64,000 nucleotides of DNA from Stutzerimonas stutzeri (GTDB lineage Bacteria > Pseudomonadota > Gammaproteobacteria > Pseudomonadales > Pseudomonadaceae), in the NCBI RefSeq assembly GCF_024451105.1, contig NZ_JANGEY010000005.1, positions 1 through 64,000 of the forward strand, read 5' to 3'. The translations under genes and the position numbers were made by a program. Each line of letters opens with the position of its first letter. Positions within the stretch are counted from its first letter, which is position 1. The notes below the pieces were generated by a model that worked only from the letters and a program-made list of their open reading frames with translations, did not search any database and was not told the DNA's origin. Positions 9,091-19,080 of this stretch are shown here, one piece after another.

Positions 9091-9530
9091 TTGTTCTGCG
9101 CATGGCAGGCGGCCGGGTCGCGGCGCTCCCGACACAGTCGGGCGAAGGCGACCTTGGCGCCGCGCCGGCAGTCGCGGTAGCGCAGCGAGCCCGTCTTCTC
9201 GTTCATGCACACGCTGGCATAGTCGATGCGCCCGTCGCGCTCGCGCCACTTGAAGGTACCGCGCTCCACGGTCTGGCGGCTCTTCCACGACCACTGGGCC
9301 GAGCGCGTCACGGCCTTGGCTGTCGCTGCGGCGCGCTTGGGTGCGGCAGTCGGCGGCGGTGGCGGCAGGCGATTGACGATTCCCCGCGGCTGGTAGTTGT
9401 GTTCGTCGAAGTCGGTCTGGCGGGCGGAGCGGGGCGGGTCGGCAGCAGCGGTGCCAGCGAGTCCGAGCAGCAGGCCGAGCAGGACGAGGCCCGGACGGGA
9501 TGTGCGACGGGTAGGCTGTTCGCTGCGCAT
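9072..9530 (-). CDS. small exported protein with four C-terminal cysteines
   Basis: The 152-residue protein has a basic, twin-Arg-containing start and a leucine-rich signal peptide with a probable cut after TAAA near residue 35. After a Pro/Ala/Lys-rich linker comes a compact region with four cysteines, in the contexts SVCMN, RDCRR, RLCRE and AACHA, suggesting two disulphides. The start codon has a perfect AGGAGG site 5 bases upstream. I do not recognise a named family; a similar uncharacterised protein seems to occur near this place in other Pseudomonas genomes. Its stop lies inside the 3' end of the EamA gene on the other strand. Confidence 0.78.
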   Translation of the reverse strand: MRSEQPTRRTSRPGLVLLGLLLGLAGTAAADPPRSARQTDFDEHNYQPRGIVNRLPPPPPTAAPKRAAATAKAVTRSAQWSWKSRQTVERGTFKWRERDGRIDYASVCMNEKTGSLRYRDCRRGAKVAFARLCRERRDPAACHAQNNYSPLR

Positions 9531-9610
9531 GCGGCCTCCTGGCTGCGCGGCCCCGAGTCCTTCGGAGCGGAAGGGTCAGCCTAGCCGGTGGTTTTTTCCG
9601 AGGCAACGAA

Positions 9611-9638
9611 AAAGGGCCTGCATTTCTGCAGGCCCTTT
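9611..9638 (-). terminator. rho-independent terminator beyond tRNA-Met
   Basis: A perfect 12-bp stem (AAAGGGCCTGCA with TGCAGGCCCTTT) and a 4-base loop lie just after the tRNA-Met gene in its direction of transcription. On the minus strand the stem runs into TTTTT. Confidence 0.85.
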
Positions 9639-9645
9639 CGCAATT

Positions 9646-9722
9646 TGGTGGCTACGCAGGGACTTGAACCCCGGACCCCAGCATTATGAATGCCGTGCTC
9701 TAACCAACTGAGCTACGTAGCC
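9646..9722 (-). tRNA. tRNA-Met (anticodon CAT), elongator type
   Basis: On the minus strand a 77-base cloverleaf begins GGCTACG and ends CGTAGCC-A-CCA with the CCA encoded. The anticodon loop reads ATTCATAA with anticodon CAT. The acceptor stem is fully paired from its first base, unlike initiator tRNA, so this is the elongator form; an Ile tRNA whose CAT anticodon is modified by TilS is a less likely alternative. Confidence 0.93.
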
Positions 9723-9823
9723 GATGTGGCGCGCATTATCCGGAGCGCCGATGCTCGCGTCAACCCCTCGGGCAAAGATTTTTCAGTGCTATCAACGGCT
9801 TGGCCGTGTGTGCCGGAAAACGA

Positions 9824-9850
9824 CGAACCCCGGCATCAGGCCGGGGTTCG
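9824..9850 (-). terminator. rho-independent terminator of ychF
   Basis: CGAACCCCGG and CCGGGGTTCG form a 10-bp stem with a 7-base loop 19 bases beyond the ychF stop. On the minus strand it is followed by TCGTTTTCC. Confidence 0.8.
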
Positions 9851-9868
9851 CTTGGGGAGGGGGAGCAG

Positions 9869-10969
9869 TCAGACGTTGAAGCGGAAATGCATCACGTCGC
9901 CATCCTTGACGATGTACTCCTTGCCCTCCAGGCGCCACTTGCCGGCTTCCTTGGCGCCGGCTTCGCCCTTGTACTGGATGAAGTCGTCGTAGGCGATGAC
10001 CTCGGCGCGGATGAAGCCCTTCTCGAAGTCGGTGTGGATCACCCCGGCGGCCTGTGGGGCGGTGGCGCCGATCTTCACGGTCCAGGCGCGGACTTCCTTC
10101 ACCCCGGCGGTGAAGTAGGTCTGCAGGCCGAGCAGCTGGTAGCCGGCGCGGATCACCCGGTTGAGGCCCGGTTCTTCCATGCCCATCGATTCGAGGAACA
10201 TCTGCTTCTCCTCGTCGTCGTCGAGCTCGGCGATCTCCGCCTCGATCTTGTTGCACACCGGCACCACGATGGCGCCTTCCTCCTCGGCGATGGCCTTGAC
10301 CACGTCGAGGTGCGGGTTGTCGTCGAAGCCGTCCTCGGCGACGTTGGCGATGTACATCACCGGCTTGCTGGTCAGCAGGTGGAAGCCACGGATGACGCGC
10401 TTCTGCTCCTCGTCCATGTCCTTCATCAGCGAGCGCGCCGGCTTGCCGGCGGTGAAGTGCGGGATCAGTTGCTCGAGGATGGCCTTCTGCGCCAGGGCTT
10501 CCTTGTCGCCGCCCTTGGCGTTGCGCGCCACCTTCTGCAGCTGCTTCTCGCAGCTGTCGAGGTCGGCGAAGATCAGCTCCAGGTCGATGATCTCGATGTC
10601 GCGCTTGGGATCGACCGAGTTGGAAACGTGGATCACGTTGTCGTCCTCGAAGCAGCGCACCACGTGGGCGATGGCGTCGGTCTCGCGGATGTTGGCGAGG
10701 AACTTGTTGCCCAGGCCCTCACCCTTGGAGGCGCCGGCGACCAGGCCGGCGATGTCGACGAACTCCATGGTGGTCGGCAGCACGCGCTCGGGCTTGACGA
10801 TCTCGGCCAGGGCGTCGAGGCGCGGGTCGGGCATCGGCACGATGCCGCTGTTCGGCTCGATGGTGCAGAACGGGAAGTTCTCCGCGGCGATGCCGGACTT
10901 GGTCAGGGCGTTGAACAGGGTGGACTTGCCGACGTTGGGCAGGCCGACGATGCCGCAGTTGAATCCCAT
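9869..10969 (-). CDS. ychF: redox-regulated ATPase/GTPase YchF (OLA1 family)
   Basis: The 366-residue protein is an Obg-like P-loop NTPase that binds ribosomes and prefers ATP. The P-loop GLPNVGKST is at about residues 8-16. The G4 position reads NVAED rather than NKxD, the known change that relaxes nucleotide specificity in this family. A coiled-coil insertion lies in the middle, and a C-terminal TGS domain ends with the family-typical HFRFNV. The ATG at 10969 starts exactly at the conserved MGFNCGIVG. It follows pth in the same direction, an arrangement conserved in many gammaproteobacteria. Confidence 0.96.
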   Translation of the reverse strand: MGFNCGIVGLPNVGKSTLFNALTKSGIAAENFPFCTIEPNSGIVPMPDPRLDALAEIVKPERVLPTTMEFVDIAGLVAGASKGEGLGNKFLANIRETDAIAHVVRCFEDDNVIHVSNSVDPKRDIEIIDLELIFADLDSCEKQLQKVARNAKGGDKEALAQKAILEQLIPHFTAGKPARSLMKDMDEEQKRVIRGFHLLTSKPVMYIANVAEDGFDDNPHLDVVKAIAEEEGAIVVPVCNKIEAEIAELDDDEEKQMFLESMGMEEPGLNRVIRAGYQLLGLQTYFTAGVKEVRAWTVKIGATAPQAAGVIHTDFEKGFIRAEVIAYDDFIQYKGEAGAKEAGKWRLEGKEYIVKDGDVMHFRFNV

Positions 10970-11012
10970 GGTGTATCCCTCGCGGAGATGAATTCGATCG
11001 AAAAGGGGGGCG

Positions 11013-11597
11013 TCAGGCTTTCTGGCTGTGCAGCTGCTGCATCGCCTTGGTCCAGTCGCCGGCGAGCATTTCCGGCAGCACGTCGAGGGCGAAGTCGATG
11101 CTCGCCTCGAGCTTTTCCTGTTCGCTGCGCGGAGCCCGGCCGAGGACGAAGCCGGAGACGAGGTTCTTGTCGCCGGGGTGGCCGATGCCGAGCCGCAGGC
11201 GATAGAAGGAATTCTGGTTGCCGAGCTGGGCGATGATGTCCCTGAGCCCGTTGTGCCCGCCGTGACCGCCACCGAGCTTGAGCTTGGCGGTGCCGGGGGG
11301 CATGTCGAGTTCGTCGTGGGCCACCAGGATGGCCGCCGGCGGAATGCGGAAGAAGTTCGCCAGCGCCGCCACGGACTGGCCGCTGCGGTTCATGTAGGTG
11401 GTGGGGATGAGCAGACGAACGTCGCGGCCCTGATGGCTGAACTTGCCGACCAGGCCAAAGTACTTCTTGTCCATGCCGAGGTTGACGCCCAGCTTGCGGG
11501 CCAGTTCCTCGACGAAAAGAGCCCCTGCGTTGTGCCGGGTCTGCTCGTATTCCGGACCGGGGTTACCGAGGCCGACGATCAGTTGGATGGCAGTCAC
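11013..11597 (-). CDS. pth: peptidyl-tRNA hydrolase
   Basis: Pth cleaves peptides from peptidyl-tRNAs released by ribosomes and is essential in most bacteria. The 194-residue protein has the catalytic set: Asn12 in GLGNPG, His22 in TRHNAG, and the Asp of [10 protein letters not shown] near residue 95. The [12 protein letters not shown] loop that contacts tRNA is also intact. The reading frame starts at a GTG codon 33 bases downstream of rplY, in the conserved order rplY-pth-ychF. Confidence 0.95.
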   Translation of the reverse strand: MTAIQLIVGLGNPGPEYEQTRHNAGALFVEELARKLGVNLGMDKKYFGLVGKFSHQGRDVRLLIPTTYMNRSGQSVAALANFFRIPPAAILVAHDELDMPPGTAKLKLGGGHGGHNGLRDIIAQLGNQNSFYRLRLGIGHPGDKNLVSGFVLGRAPRSEQEKLEASIDFALDVLPEMLAGDWTKAMQQLHSQKA

Positions 11598-11629
11598 GAC
11601 AGGGGCTCTCTCAGGCGTGCAGGCGATTA

Positions 11630-11923
11630 TCAGGCGCGCACGAAGTCCATGTGCAGGGCGAAGCCCTTGGACGGATGACGCTGGACGGCCTTGATCACGA
11701 CGTTCTGCACGGCGCCGTCGATGTTCAGGGCAACGGTGCTGCCGAACACGGACTGGTCTTCCAGCAGCTTGACGACCTCGCGGGCTTCCATGCAGATCGA
11801 CTGCGGGGCCTGCTCGCCGCCGTAGACGACGGCCGGTACCAGGTTGGCGTTACGACGCAGGCGGCGGCTCGCACCTTTCCCCAGGTCGGAACGCGCTTGG
11901 GCATTCAGGGTGAAGTTGGTCAT
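11630..11923 (-). CDS. rplY: ribosomal protein L25, short form
   Basis: L25 binds 5S rRNA in the large subunit. This 97-residue protein covers only the 5S-binding domain ([20 protein letters not shown] at the start, [15 protein letters not shown] at the end), as in E. coli. As I recall, the L25/CTC protein of most Pseudomonas has a second domain and about 200 residues. The stop is a genuine TGA after MDFVRA, and only 32 bases separate it from pth, so the second domain is absent rather than frameshifted. The ATG at 11923 is chosen because it begins the conserved MTNFTLNAQ. Confidence 0.93.
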   Translation of the reverse strand: MTNFTLNAQARSDLGKGASRRLRRNANLVPAVVYGGEQAPQSICMEAREVVKLLEDQSVFGSTVALNIDGAVQNVVIKAVQRHPSKGFALHMDFVRA

Positions 11924-11947
11924 TGCAGTTCTCCAGAATGACAACAT

Positions 11948-12001
11948 GCCCGGCGCTTGCGACCAGCGTTCCGGGCTGTTGGCTGAGGCCCCTCGTGGGG
12001 C
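11948..12001 (-). other. paired hairpins between prs and rplY
   Basis: Two inverted repeats lie in the 99-base gap: GCCCGG...CCGGGC (11948-11976, with an internal CGC/GCG pairing) and GCCCC-TCGT-GGGGC (11988-12001). Neither is followed by a T-run on the minus strand. They may act as an attenuator or stabilise a processed end; rplY has no other obvious promoter here. Confidence 0.4.
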
Positions 12002-12022
12002 AGTGGTATCGGCGCCCGTTCC

Positions 12023-12964
12023 TCAGCGGAACATGGCGCTGATGGATTCCTCGTTGCTGATCCGGCGCACGGCTTCGGCGACCACCGGACCGATGTCCAG
12101 CTGGCGGATGCGCTCGCAGGCCTGGGCGGCGGCGGACAGCGGGATGGTGTTGGTGACCACCAGTTCGTCCAGCTCGGAGCCGGTGATGTTCTCGATGGCG
12201 CGGCCGGACAGCACCGGGTGGGTGCAGTAGGCATAGACCTTCGAGGCGCCGTGCTTCTTCAGTGCGCTGGCGGCATGGCAGAGGGTGCCTGCGGTGTCGA
12301 CCATGTCGTCGACCAGTACGCAGGTGCGGCCCTCGACGTCGCCGATGATGTGCATCACCTCGGAGACGTTGGCCTTCGGCCGGCGCTTGTCGATGATCGC
12401 CAGGTCGACGCCCAGGCTCTTGGCCACGGCGCGGGCACGCACCACGCCGCCGATGTCCGGGGAGACGATCATCAGGTTCTCGAAGCGCTGATCCTGGATG
12501 TCGTCGACCAGGGTCGGCGAGCCGTAGATGTTGTCCACCGGCACGTCGAAGAAACCCTGGATCTGGTCGGCATGCAGGTCGACGGTGAGCACGCGGTCGA
12601 CACCGACCACGGTCAGCATGTCGGCGACCACCTTGGCGCTGATCGCCACGCGGGCGGAGCGCGGCCGGCGATCCTGGCGGGCATAGCCGAAGTAGGGGAT
12701 CACGGCGGTGATGCGGCTGGCCGAGGAGCGGCGGAAGGCGTCGGCCATCACCACCAGCTCCATCAGGTTGTCGTTGGTCGGCGCGCAGGTCGGCTGGATC
12801 AGGAAGACGTCCTTGCCGCGCACGTTCTCGTTGATTTCGACGCTGATTTCGCCGTCGGAGAACTTGCCGACGGAAACGTCACCGAGAGGGATGTGCAGCT
12901 GACGCACGACACGGCGGGCGAGATCGGGGTTGGCGTTCCCCGTGAAGACCATCATCTTGGACAC
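12023..12964 (-). CDS. prs: ribose-phosphate pyrophosphokinase (PRPP synthase)
   Basis: Prs makes PRPP from ribose-5-phosphate and ATP for nucleotide, His and Trp synthesis. From the GTG at 12964 the protein has 313 residues, the length I recall for the P. aeruginosa enzyme. Landmarks are [31 protein letters not shown] (ATP loop), [13 protein letters not shown], the flexible KRRPKAN loop and the PRPP-binding [11 protein letters not shown]. The first ATG (12955) would drop only three residues. The gene lies between tRNA-Gln and rplY, the standard pseudomonad order. Confidence 0.95.
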   Translation of the reverse strand: MSKMMVFTGNANPDLARRVVRQLHIPLGDVSVGKFSDGEISVEINENVRGKDVFLIQPTCAPTNDNLMELVVMADAFRRSSASRITAVIPYFGYARQDRRPRSARVAISAKVVADMLTVVGVDRVLTVDLHADQIQGFFDVPVDNIYGSPTLVDDIQDQRFENLMIVSPDIGGVVRARAVAKSLGVDLAIIDKRRPKANVSEVMHIIGDVEGRTCVLVDDMVDTAGTLCHAASALKKHGASKVYAYCTHPVLSGRAIENITGSELDELVVTNTIPLSAAAQACERIRQLDIGPVVAEAVRRISNEESISAMFR

Positions 12965-13003
12965 GCGCAGTACCTGCCGACTGAGGGTGGGCCTAAATGA
13001 ACA

Positions 13004-13053
13004 AAAAACCTTTGTGACCTCGCGGTCGTGACCGCAAAACCACAAAGGTTTTT
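13004..13053 (-). terminator. terminator with nested stem between tRNA-Gln and prs
   Basis: A 13-bp outer stem (CACAAAGGTTTTT and AAAAACCTTTGTG) encloses a second small stem (GCGGTC/GACCGC). On the minus strand the outer stem ends in a TTTTTT run, so it should end the transcript that carries the two tRNA-Gln genes. Confidence 0.75.
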
Positions 13054-13061
13054 CAGGAATA

Positions 13062-13136
13062 TGGCAGGGGCGGCTGGATTCGAACCAACGCATGGCAGGA
13101 TCAAAACCTGCTGCCTTACCGCTTGGCGACGCCCCT
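13062..13136 (-). tRNA. tRNA-Gln (anticodon TTG), second copy in transcript order
   Basis: The 75-base minus-strand cloverleaf starts AGGGGCG and ends CGCCCCT-G-CCA with CCA encoded. The anticodon loop reads TTTTGAT (TTG). It appears identical to the copy 124 bases away. Confidence 0.94.
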
Positions 13137-13185
13137 GTGGCGTTAAAACCGAATGCTGCCTGTGTACGAAACCTGCAGGAGGTTA

Positions 13186-13260
13186 TGGCAGGGGCGGCTG
13201 GATTCGAACCAACGCATGGCAGGATCAAAACCTGCTGCCTTACCGCTTGGCGACGCCCCT
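13186..13260 (-). tRNA. tRNA-Gln (anticodon TTG), first copy in transcript order
   Basis: This is the same 75-base sequence as the neighbouring tRNA-Gln, located 18 bases after the ispE stop. The tandem pair is separated by 49 bases and is probably cut from a transcript shared with ispE. Confidence 0.94.
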
Positions 13261-13278
13261 GTATCGTACAACTGCGAG

Positions 13279-14154
13279 TTACGCACCCGCTTCCCTTGCC
13301 AGCTCTTCGAGTCTGCGGTGCAACGACGATAGGTTGCGACCGCGAGCTACGAAGCTGGGCAGAGTCTCCGGAAGCTGGCGCGAAACTTTATCAGCATCGT
13401 CGCGGTTTGGGAAGCTCCCAAACACGCAAGCTCCGGTGCCAGTCATTCTTGCGGAAACGAATTTGTTCAGCAAGTTCAAGACGTTACGAACTTCCGGGTA
13501 ACGCTGCTCGACGACCGGCTGGCAGTCGTTACGACCGCCCCCTGCGGGAAGGCCGCAAACTCTAATGGCCGGCGTGTCGCGTGTCAACTCCGCTGCGGAG
13601 AAAATTTCTGCTGTGCTGACAGACACTTGCGGTACGGCGACGAGGAACCAGGGTTCGTCCAGCTTGATCGGCACCAGCTGCTCGCCGACCCCGCCGGCGA
13701 AGGCGGCGCGGCCGCGGACGAACACCGGCACGTCGGCGCCGAGGCGCAGGCCCAGTTCGGCCAGTCGGTCGAGGCCGAGGCCGGTCCGCCACAGTCGGTC
13801 GAGGCCGAGCAGGGTGGTGGCGGCGTCCGAGCTGCCGCCACCGATGCCGCCGCCCATCGGCAGGCGCTTGTCCAGCCAGATGTCGGCGCCCAGCGGCGTG
13901 GCGGATGCCTGCTGGAGCAGGCGCGCGGCGCGCACGATCAGGTTGCTGTCGTGGGGCACGCCGGCGACCTCGCTGTGCAGGCGGATCGCGCCGTCCTCGC
14001 GCAGGCGGAAGCCCAGTTCGTCGCCGTAGTCGAGGAACTGGAACACCGTCTGCAGTTCGTGGTAGCCGTCGGCGCGGCGGCCGAGGATGTGCAGGAACAG
14101 GTTGAGCTTGGCCGGGGCCGGCAGGATCAGGGTGGCTTCGTGCATGTCGGTCAT
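13279..14154 (-). CDS. ispE: 4-diphosphocytidyl-2-C-methyl-D-erythritol kinase
   Basis: IspE phosphorylates CDP-methylerythritol in the MEP isoprenoid pathway. The 291-residue GHMP kinase has the substrate-binding [21 protein letters not shown] block (about residues 12-32) with the catalytic Lys, the ATP loop [15 protein letters not shown] near residue 100, and the MTGTGACVF motif near residue 240. It sits between lolB and tRNA-Gln, as in other Pseudomonas. The part nearest the tRNAs (13279-13620) is clearly less GC-rich and uses other codons than the first half. Confidence 0.95.
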   Translation of the reverse strand: MTDMHEATLILPAPAKLNLFLHILGRRADGYHELQTVFQFLDYGDELGFRLREDGAIRLHSEVAGVPHDSNLIVRAARLLQQASATPLGADIWLDKRLPMGGGIGGGSSDAATTLLGLDRLWRTGLGLDRLAELGLRLGADVPVFVRGRAAFAGGVGEQLVPIKLDEPWFLVAVPQVSVSTAEIFSAAELTRDTPAIRVCGLPAGGGRNDCQPVVEQRYPEVRNVLNLLNKFVSARMTGTGACVFGSFPNRDDADKVSRQLPETLPSFVARGRNLSSLHRRLEELAREAGA

Positions 14155-14161
14155 CGGTCGG

Positions 14162-14776
14162 TCACAGGCCGAGGCGGCGCGGCTGCCATTCCTTGATCAC
14201 CAGGGTGATGTCGAGGTTCTGGCCGAGCAGCTTGAGGCGTTCGGGCAGCCAGTAGCCGTCCTGCTGACGGTAGTTGGCGTACTCGACGCGCCAGCCGTCC
14301 TGCTCCAGGCGGGACAGGCGGCCATCGGCGTCGAGGATCAGGCGGCTGCGGCTGTCCGGAGCCGGCAGGCCGCGCACCCACCAGAGCAGGTGGGACACCG
14401 GCAGGCGCCAGCCGAGCTGCTCCTCGAGCAGTGCCTCGGGGGATTCGGCCTGGTAGCGGCCCTGGTTGGCCACCTCGAGGAGGATGTCGCCCTCGCGGCC
14501 GGTCAGCCGGGCGGCGCCGCGGCCGAGCGGGCCGGACAGGCGAATGTCGTAGTAGTCCTGGCGCTGCAGCCAGAACAGCGTACCGCTGCCGGAGTCCTGC
14601 GGCGCGCGGATGCCGACCTTGCCGCTGATCTGCCAGCCGTCGATGGCCGCGACCTGGGTCTTGTGGCTGCGCCAGGCGCGCGGGTCGCCCTGTCCGGCGA
14701 GGTCCTCGCGGGGTGTCACTCCGGCGCAGCCGGCGAGCAGCAGCAGGCCGACGAGCGACAGGTGTCGGAGTCTCAT
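14162..14776 (-). CDS. lolB: outer-membrane lipoprotein LolB
   Basis: LolB receives lipoproteins from LolA and inserts them into the outer membrane. The 204-residue protein has a lipoprotein signal ending LLLLAGC with Cys17, followed by Ala at +2, which fits outer-membrane sorting. [24 protein letters not shown] and the later WWVRGLP loop, which inserts into the membrane in LolB, are present. The ATG at 14776 overlaps the stop of the upstream TPR gene (ATGA), so the two are translationally coupled. Confidence 0.94.
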   Translation of the reverse strand: MRLRHLSLVGLLLLAGCAGVTPREDLAGQGDPRAWRSHKTQVAAIDGWQISGKVGIRAPQDSGSGTLFWLQRQDYYDIRLSGPLGRGAARLTGREGDILLEVANQGRYQAESPEALLEEQLGWRLPVSHLLWWVRGLPAPDSRSRLILDADGRLSRLEQDGWRVEYANYRQQDGYWLPERLKLLGQNLDITLVIKEWQPRRLGL

Positions 14777-16500
14777 GGTCGCTCCTTGCCGGTCAGGCGC
14801 CGGAGGGTTTCGCGCAGGACGGGGCTGTCGGGACTGTCGGTCAGGGCCTTGCGCCACACCTCGCGGGCCTCGCTCTGCTTGCCACGCATCCACAGCACCT
14901 CGCCGAGATGGGCAGCGACCTCGTGATCGGGCATCAGCTGCAGGGCCTTGCGCAGCAGTCGCTCGGCCTCGGCCAGGTTGCCCAGACGGTAGTTGACCCA
15001 GCCGAGACTGTCGACGATCGCCGGGTCGTCGGGGTTCAGCTCGTAGGCGCGCTCGATCAGTTCGAGTGCTTCGGCGTAGCGGGTGGTGCGGTCGGCCAGG
15101 GTGTAACCGAGGGCGTTGAGGGCCATGGCGTTGTCCGGCTCGCGTTCGATGATGAAGCGCAGGTCGCGCTCCAGGCCGGCCAGGTCGCCGCGCTTCTCGG
15201 CCAGCATGGCGCGGGTGTAGAGCAGGTTGAGCTCTTCGGGAAACTGCTCGAGCGCCTCGCTGATCCTCTGCCAGGCGTCGTCCAGGCGCTGCTGACCGGA
15301 CAGGCTCTCGATCTCGATCAGATACAGCTGCAGGGCGTAGTCGGGCTGGCTGTCGCGGGCGCCGGCGAGCAGGCGCTGGGCCTCGGCGCCGCGGCCGGCC
15401 TTGACCAGCAGCTCGGTGCGACGCACCTGCGCCGGCAGGTAGTCGTTGCCGGGGCCGACCGCCGCGTATTCGCGCAGGGCGGTGGCGCGGTCGCCGCCCT
15501 GCTCGGCGATGCGGCCGAGGTTCAGGTGGGCGGCGTCGACGTGGGCGTCGCGCTCGATCAGCTCCCGCAACAGGCTGCGCGCCTCGTCCCAGGCCTCGCT
15601 CTCGAGGCTGACCAGCGCCAGCGACAGGCGCAGGTCGTCGTCTTCGGGAAAACGCTTGAGCAATTCGCGGAACTGGATGCGGGCGTCCGTCGTACGCTCC
15701 GCCTCGAGCAACTGGCGGGCGTAGGTCAGGCGCAGGCGCTTGTCGTCCGGGTGCAGGCGGATGCCGCCTTCGAGCACCCGCAGGCCCTCGGCGTCGCGTC
15801 CGAGCGAGCGCAGCAGGCGGGCGCGCAGCAGCAGCGGGGCGACTTCGCGACTGCCGGCCGGGTGCGCCTCCAGGCTGCCCAGGGCGTCCTCGCTACGGCC
15901 GTCCTGCTGCAGCAGCACGGCGCGGCCGAACACCAGCTGGGCGTTGTCCGGATGGCGCTCGAGCAGGCGCTCGAAACTCTGTCGCAGGCCCGCCCGTGCC
16001 TCGGGTTCGAGCTGGGCGGCGCTCAGAGCGAGGAAGTCGAAGTGGGTGTCGCCGCGGGCCTTGAGCACCTGCTCCATGTAGCCCATGGCCTCGTCGTGGC
16101 GGCCGGCGCGGGCCAGTTGGATGGCGGCGAGGCGCTGGGCGTCGAGGTTGTCCGGCGCGCTGTCGGCCCACAGCAGCACGGTTTCCAGGGCGGCCTCGTC
16201 GGCGCCCAGGTACTCGGCGATGCGGAAGGCGCGCTCGGCCACCGCGGGGTCGCCGGTGACGCGGGCCTGTTCCAGATAGTTGGCCAGGGCGATGTCGAAG
16301 CGGTCGCGCTGGCCGGCCAGTTCGGCGACCAGCAGGCTGTACAGGGTGTCCTGGCCGAACGAGGCGACCGGCGCCGTGCGCCTGGCCGGGGCCTCGGCGG
16401 GCGTGGCTTCCGGCGGGGTGCCGGCGGTGCGGGCGGAGGGCAGGAGCTGGCAGCCGCCCAGCAGGGTCAGGGCAGTCAGCAGCGCGAAGGATTTGTTCAT
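14773..16500 (-). CDS. TPR-repeat outer-membrane lipoprotein
   Basis: The 575-residue protein has a signal peptide with lipobox LLGGC (Cys17) and then at least ten tetratricopeptide-like repeats, seen as recurring 'A-x3-A' and '[11 protein letters not shown]', '[16 protein letters not shown]' segments in the last third. Homologues sit directly upstream of lolB in Pseudomonas. TPR scaffolds bind partner proteins; a role in envelope assembly is inferred from location only. The start is the ATG whose product begins with the lipoprotein signal; an ATG ten codons further upstream in the same frame is less likely because it would disturb the signal peptide. Confidence 0.86.
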   Translation of the reverse strand: MNKSFALLTALTLLGGCQLLPSARTAGTPPEATPAEAPARRTAPVASFGQDTLYSLLVAELAGQRDRFDIALANYLEQARVTGDPAVAERAFRIAEYLGADEAALETVLLWADSAPDNLDAQRLAAIQLARAGRHDEAMGYMEQVLKARGDTHFDFLALSAAQLEPEARAGLRQSFERLLERHPDNAQLVFGRAVLLQQDGRSEDALGSLEAHPAGSREVAPLLLRARLLRSLGRDAEGLRVLEGGIRLHPDDKRLRLTYARQLLEAERTTDARIQFRELLKRFPEDDDLRLSLALVSLESEAWDEARSLLRELIERDAHVDAAHLNLGRIAEQGGDRATALREYAAVGPGNDYLPAQVRRTELLVKAGRGAEAQRLLAGARDSQPDYALQLYLIEIESLSGQQRLDDAWQRISEALEQFPEELNLLYTRAMLAEKRGDLAGLERDLRFIIEREPDNAMALNALGYTLADRTTRYAEALELIERAYELNPDDPAIVDSLGWVNYRLGNLAEAERLLRKALQLMPDHEVAAHLGEVLWMRGKQSEAREVWRKALTDSPDSPVLRETLRRLTGKERP

Positions 16501-16604
16501 GACGGGCATACGCGGGCTCACCGGCAGGTCGGGCAATCATGACACAAGCGCGGGGGCAAGCCCATGGCTGCACGGGGCCATCGTCGCCTGCGGCGGCGCG
16601 GCAG

Positions 16605-16633
16605 TTGTCGTGCATCGCGTCAAGTAGGACAAT
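16605..16633 (+). promoter_or_regulatory. candidate sigma-70 promoter for hemA
   Basis: TTGTCG (16605-16610) and GACAAT (16628-16633) are separated by 17 bases and lie 33 bases before the hemA start, inside the 166-base divergent gap with the TPR lipoprotein gene. The match to consensus is moderate. Confidence 0.4.
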
Positions 16634-16666
16634 TGCCGGCTTTCCAGGTCACCTCAGCGTCCCCGC

Positions 16667-17932
16667 ATGGCATTTCTCGCCCTCGGCATCAACCACAAAA
16701 CCGCATCGGTGGCGGTCCGCGAGCGCGTGGCCTTCGGCCCCGAGCAACTGGTCGACGCCTTGCAGCAACTGTGCCGGGCGACGCCTTGTCGGGAAGCCGC
16801 GATCCTCTCCACCTGCAACCGCAGCGAGCTGTACCTGGCGCTGGACGGCGTGCCGGTCGAGACGATCCTCGGCTGGCTGGCCGGCTACCACGGGCTGAGC
16901 CTCGACGAGCTGCGCGCCTGCGCCTACGTCCACCAGGACGATGCCGCCGTGCGCCACATGATGCGGGTGGCCTGCGGGCTGGACTCGATGATCCTCGGCG
17001 AGCCGCAGATCCTCGGCCAGATGAAGGACGCCTACGCCAGCGCGCAGCAGGCGGGGACCCTCGGCCCGCTGCTCGGCCGACTGTTCCAGGCCACCTTCAG
17101 CACCGCCAAGACGGTGCGTACCGACACCCGCATCGGCGAGAACCCGGTATCGGTGGCCTTCGCTGCGGTGAGCCTGGCCCGGCAGATCTTCAGCGACCTC
17201 AAGCGCAGCCAGGCGCTGCTGATCGGCGCCGGCGAGACCATCGCCCTGGTCGCCCGCCACCTGCACGAGCAGGGCGTGTCGCGCATCGTGGTGGCCAATC
17301 GCACCCTCGAGCGCGCCAGCGCGCTGGCCGGCGAGGTCGGTGGTCAGGCCGTGCTGCTCGCCGACATCCCCGAGCAACTGGTGGGCAGCGACATCGTCAT
17401 CAGCTCCACCGCCAGCCCGCTGCCGATCCTCGGCAAGGGGGCGGTCGAACGGGCGCTGAAGAAGCGCAAGCACCGCCCGGTGTTCATGGTCGACATCGCC
17501 GTGCCGCGCGACATCGAGCCGGAGGTCGGCGAGCTGGACGACGTCTATCTGTACACCGTGGACGACCTGCACGAGGTGATCGCCGAGAACCTGCGCAACC
17601 GCCAGGACGCCGCGCGCGCCGCCGAGGAACTGGTGCTGGCCGGAGTCGGCGCCTTCATGGCGCGCCTGCGCGAGCGCGACAGCGTCGACCTGCTGCGCGC
17701 CTACCGCTCCCGCGCCGAGCAGCTGCGCGACGACGAGCTGGCCAAGGCCCAGCGGCTGCTCGGCAACGGCGCCCCGGCCGAAGAGGTGCTGGCCCAGTTG
17801 GCACGCAGCCTGACCAACAAGCTGCTGCATGCGCCCAGCGTGCAACTGAAGAAGTTTTCCGCCGCCGGCCGCCACGACGCGCTGGCCGTGGCCCAGGAAC
17901 TGCTCGACCTCGACGGCGAGCGGCATCGCTAA
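16667..17932 (+). CDS. hemA: glutamyl-tRNA reductase
   Basis: HemA reduces glutamyl-tRNA to glutamate-1-semialdehyde, the entry step of haem synthesis. The 421-residue length is typical. The catalytic Cys50 lies in LSTCNRSE. The substrate-binding [12 protein letters not shown] is near residue 110, and the NADPH-binding [16 protein letters not shown] is near residue 186. The C-terminal region is a long helical dimerisation domain. It is followed closely by prfA, the widely conserved hemA-prfA-prmC order. Confidence 0.96.
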   Translation: MAFLALGINHKTASVAVRERVAFGPEQLVDALQQLCRATPCREAAILSTCNRSELYLALDGVPVETILGWLAGYHGLSLDELRACAYVHQDDAAVRHMMRVACGLDSMILGEPQILGQMKDAYASAQQAGTLGPLLGRLFQATFSTAKTVRTDTRIGENPVSVAFAAVSLARQIFSDLKRSQALLIGAGETIALVARHLHEQGVSRIVVANRTLERASALAGEVGGQAVLLADIPEQLVGSDIVISSTASPLPILGKGAVERALKKRKHRPVFMVDIAVPRDIEPEVGELDDVYLYTVDDLHEVIAENLRNRQDAARAAEELVLAGVGAFMARLRERDSVDLLRAYRSRAEQLRDDELAKAQRLLGNGAPAEEVLAQLARSLTNKLLHAPSVQLKKFSAAGRHDALAVAQELLDLDGERHR

Positions 17933-17983
17933 CACCCGTGCGCCGCGCCCGTGCGCGGTGCCAGCCATGGTGAAACCGCACCG

Positions 17984-19066
17984 ATGAAAGCCTCGCTGCT
18001 GAACAAGCTCGACACCCTGCAGGATCGTTTCGAGGAGCTGACCGCGCTGCTCGGCGACGCCGAGGTGATCGGCGATCAGACGAAATTCCGTGCCTACTCC
18101 CGCGAATACGCCGAGATCGAGCCGGTGGTCGAGGCCTTCCGTGCCTTCCGCAAGGTGCAGGGCGACCTCGACGGCGCCCAGGCGCTGCTCAAGGACAGCG
18201 ACCCCGACCTGCGCGAGATGGCCGAGGAGGAAGTCGCCGAGGCCCGCGCGCAGCTCGAGGTGCTCGAGGCCCGGCTGCAGCGCATGCTGCTGCCCAGGGA
18301 CCCCAACGACGGGCGCAACGTGTTCCTCGAGATCCGCGCCGGCACCGGCGGCGACGAGGCGGCGATCTTCTCCGGCGACCTGTTCCGCATGTACTCGCGC
18401 TATGCCGAGCGTCAGGGCTGGCGGGTCGAGGTGCTCTCCGAGAGCGAGGGCGAGCACGGCGGCTACAAGGAGGTGATCGCCCGGGTCGAGGGCGACAACG
18501 TCTACGCCAAGCTCAAGTTCGAGTCCGGCGCGCACCGCGTGCAGCGCGTGCCGGAAACCGAATCCCAGGGGCGCATCCACACCTCGGCCTGTACCGTGGC
18601 GGTGCTGCCCGAGCCCGACGAGCAGGCGGCCATCGAGATCAACCCGGCCGACCTGCGCGTCGACACCTACCGCGCCTCCGGCGCCGGTGGCCAGCACGTC
18701 AACAAGACCGACTCGGCGGTGCGCATCACCCACCTGCCGACCGGCATCGTGGTCGAGTGCCAGGAAGAGCGCTCGCAGCACAAGAACCGCGCCCGCGCGA
18801 TGGCCTGGCTGGCCGCCCGCCTGCAGGACCAGCAGGACGCCGCCGCGCACAAGGAAATGTCGGAAACGCGCAAGCTGCTGGTCGGCTCCGGCGACCGTTC
18901 CGAGCGCATCCGCACCTACAACTTCCCCCAGGGCCGGGTCACCGACCACCGCATCAACCTGACCCTCTACTCGCTGAACGAGGTGATGGGCGGCGCGGTC
19001 GAGCAGGTGATCGAGCCGCTGCTGCAGGAATACCAGGCCGACCAGCTGGCGGCGCTGGGCGATTGA
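17984..19066 (+). CDS. prfA: peptide chain release factor 1
   Basis: RF1 ends translation at UAA and UAG. The 360-residue length is standard. The stop-codon-recognition tripeptide is PET (residues about 189-191, equivalent to PxT), and the GGQ peptidyl-hydrolysis motif lies in [15 protein letters not shown] at about residue 233. The ATG at 17984 starts the conserved [10 protein letters not shown]. It is the substrate of the methyltransferase encoded downstream. Confidence 0.96.
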   Translation: MKASLLNKLDTLQDRFEELTALLGDAEVIGDQTKFRAYSREYAEIEPVVEAFRAFRKVQGDLDGAQALLKDSDPDLREMAEEEVAEARAQLEVLEARLQRMLLPRDPNDGRNVFLEIRAGTGGDEAAIFSGDLFRMYSRYAERQGWRVEVLSESEGEHGGYKEVIARVEGDNVYAKLKFESGAHRVQRVPETESQGRIHTSACTVAVLPEPDEQAAIEINPADLRVDTYRASGAGGQHVNKTDSAVRITHLPTGIVVECQEERSQHKNRARAMAWLAARLQDQQDAAAHKEMSETRKLLVGSGDRSERIRTYNFPQGRVTDHRINLTLYSLNEVMGGAVEQVIEPLLQEYQADQLAALGD

Positions 19067-19080
19067 GGCTGGCGTCAATC

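Noticed and set aside
9646-9722. Initiator tRNA-fMet
   Set aside because: The first acceptor base pairs normally (G-C), whereas bacterial initiator tRNA has a mismatch there.
11598-11629. Frameshifted remainder of an L25 C-terminal domain
   Set aside because: Only 32 bases separate the L25 stop from pth, too few for the missing domain in any frame.
12965-13228. Extension of prs through the tRNA-Gln genes
   Set aside because: The added residues come from translated tRNA sequence; Prs begins at the GTG or ATG near 12964/12955.
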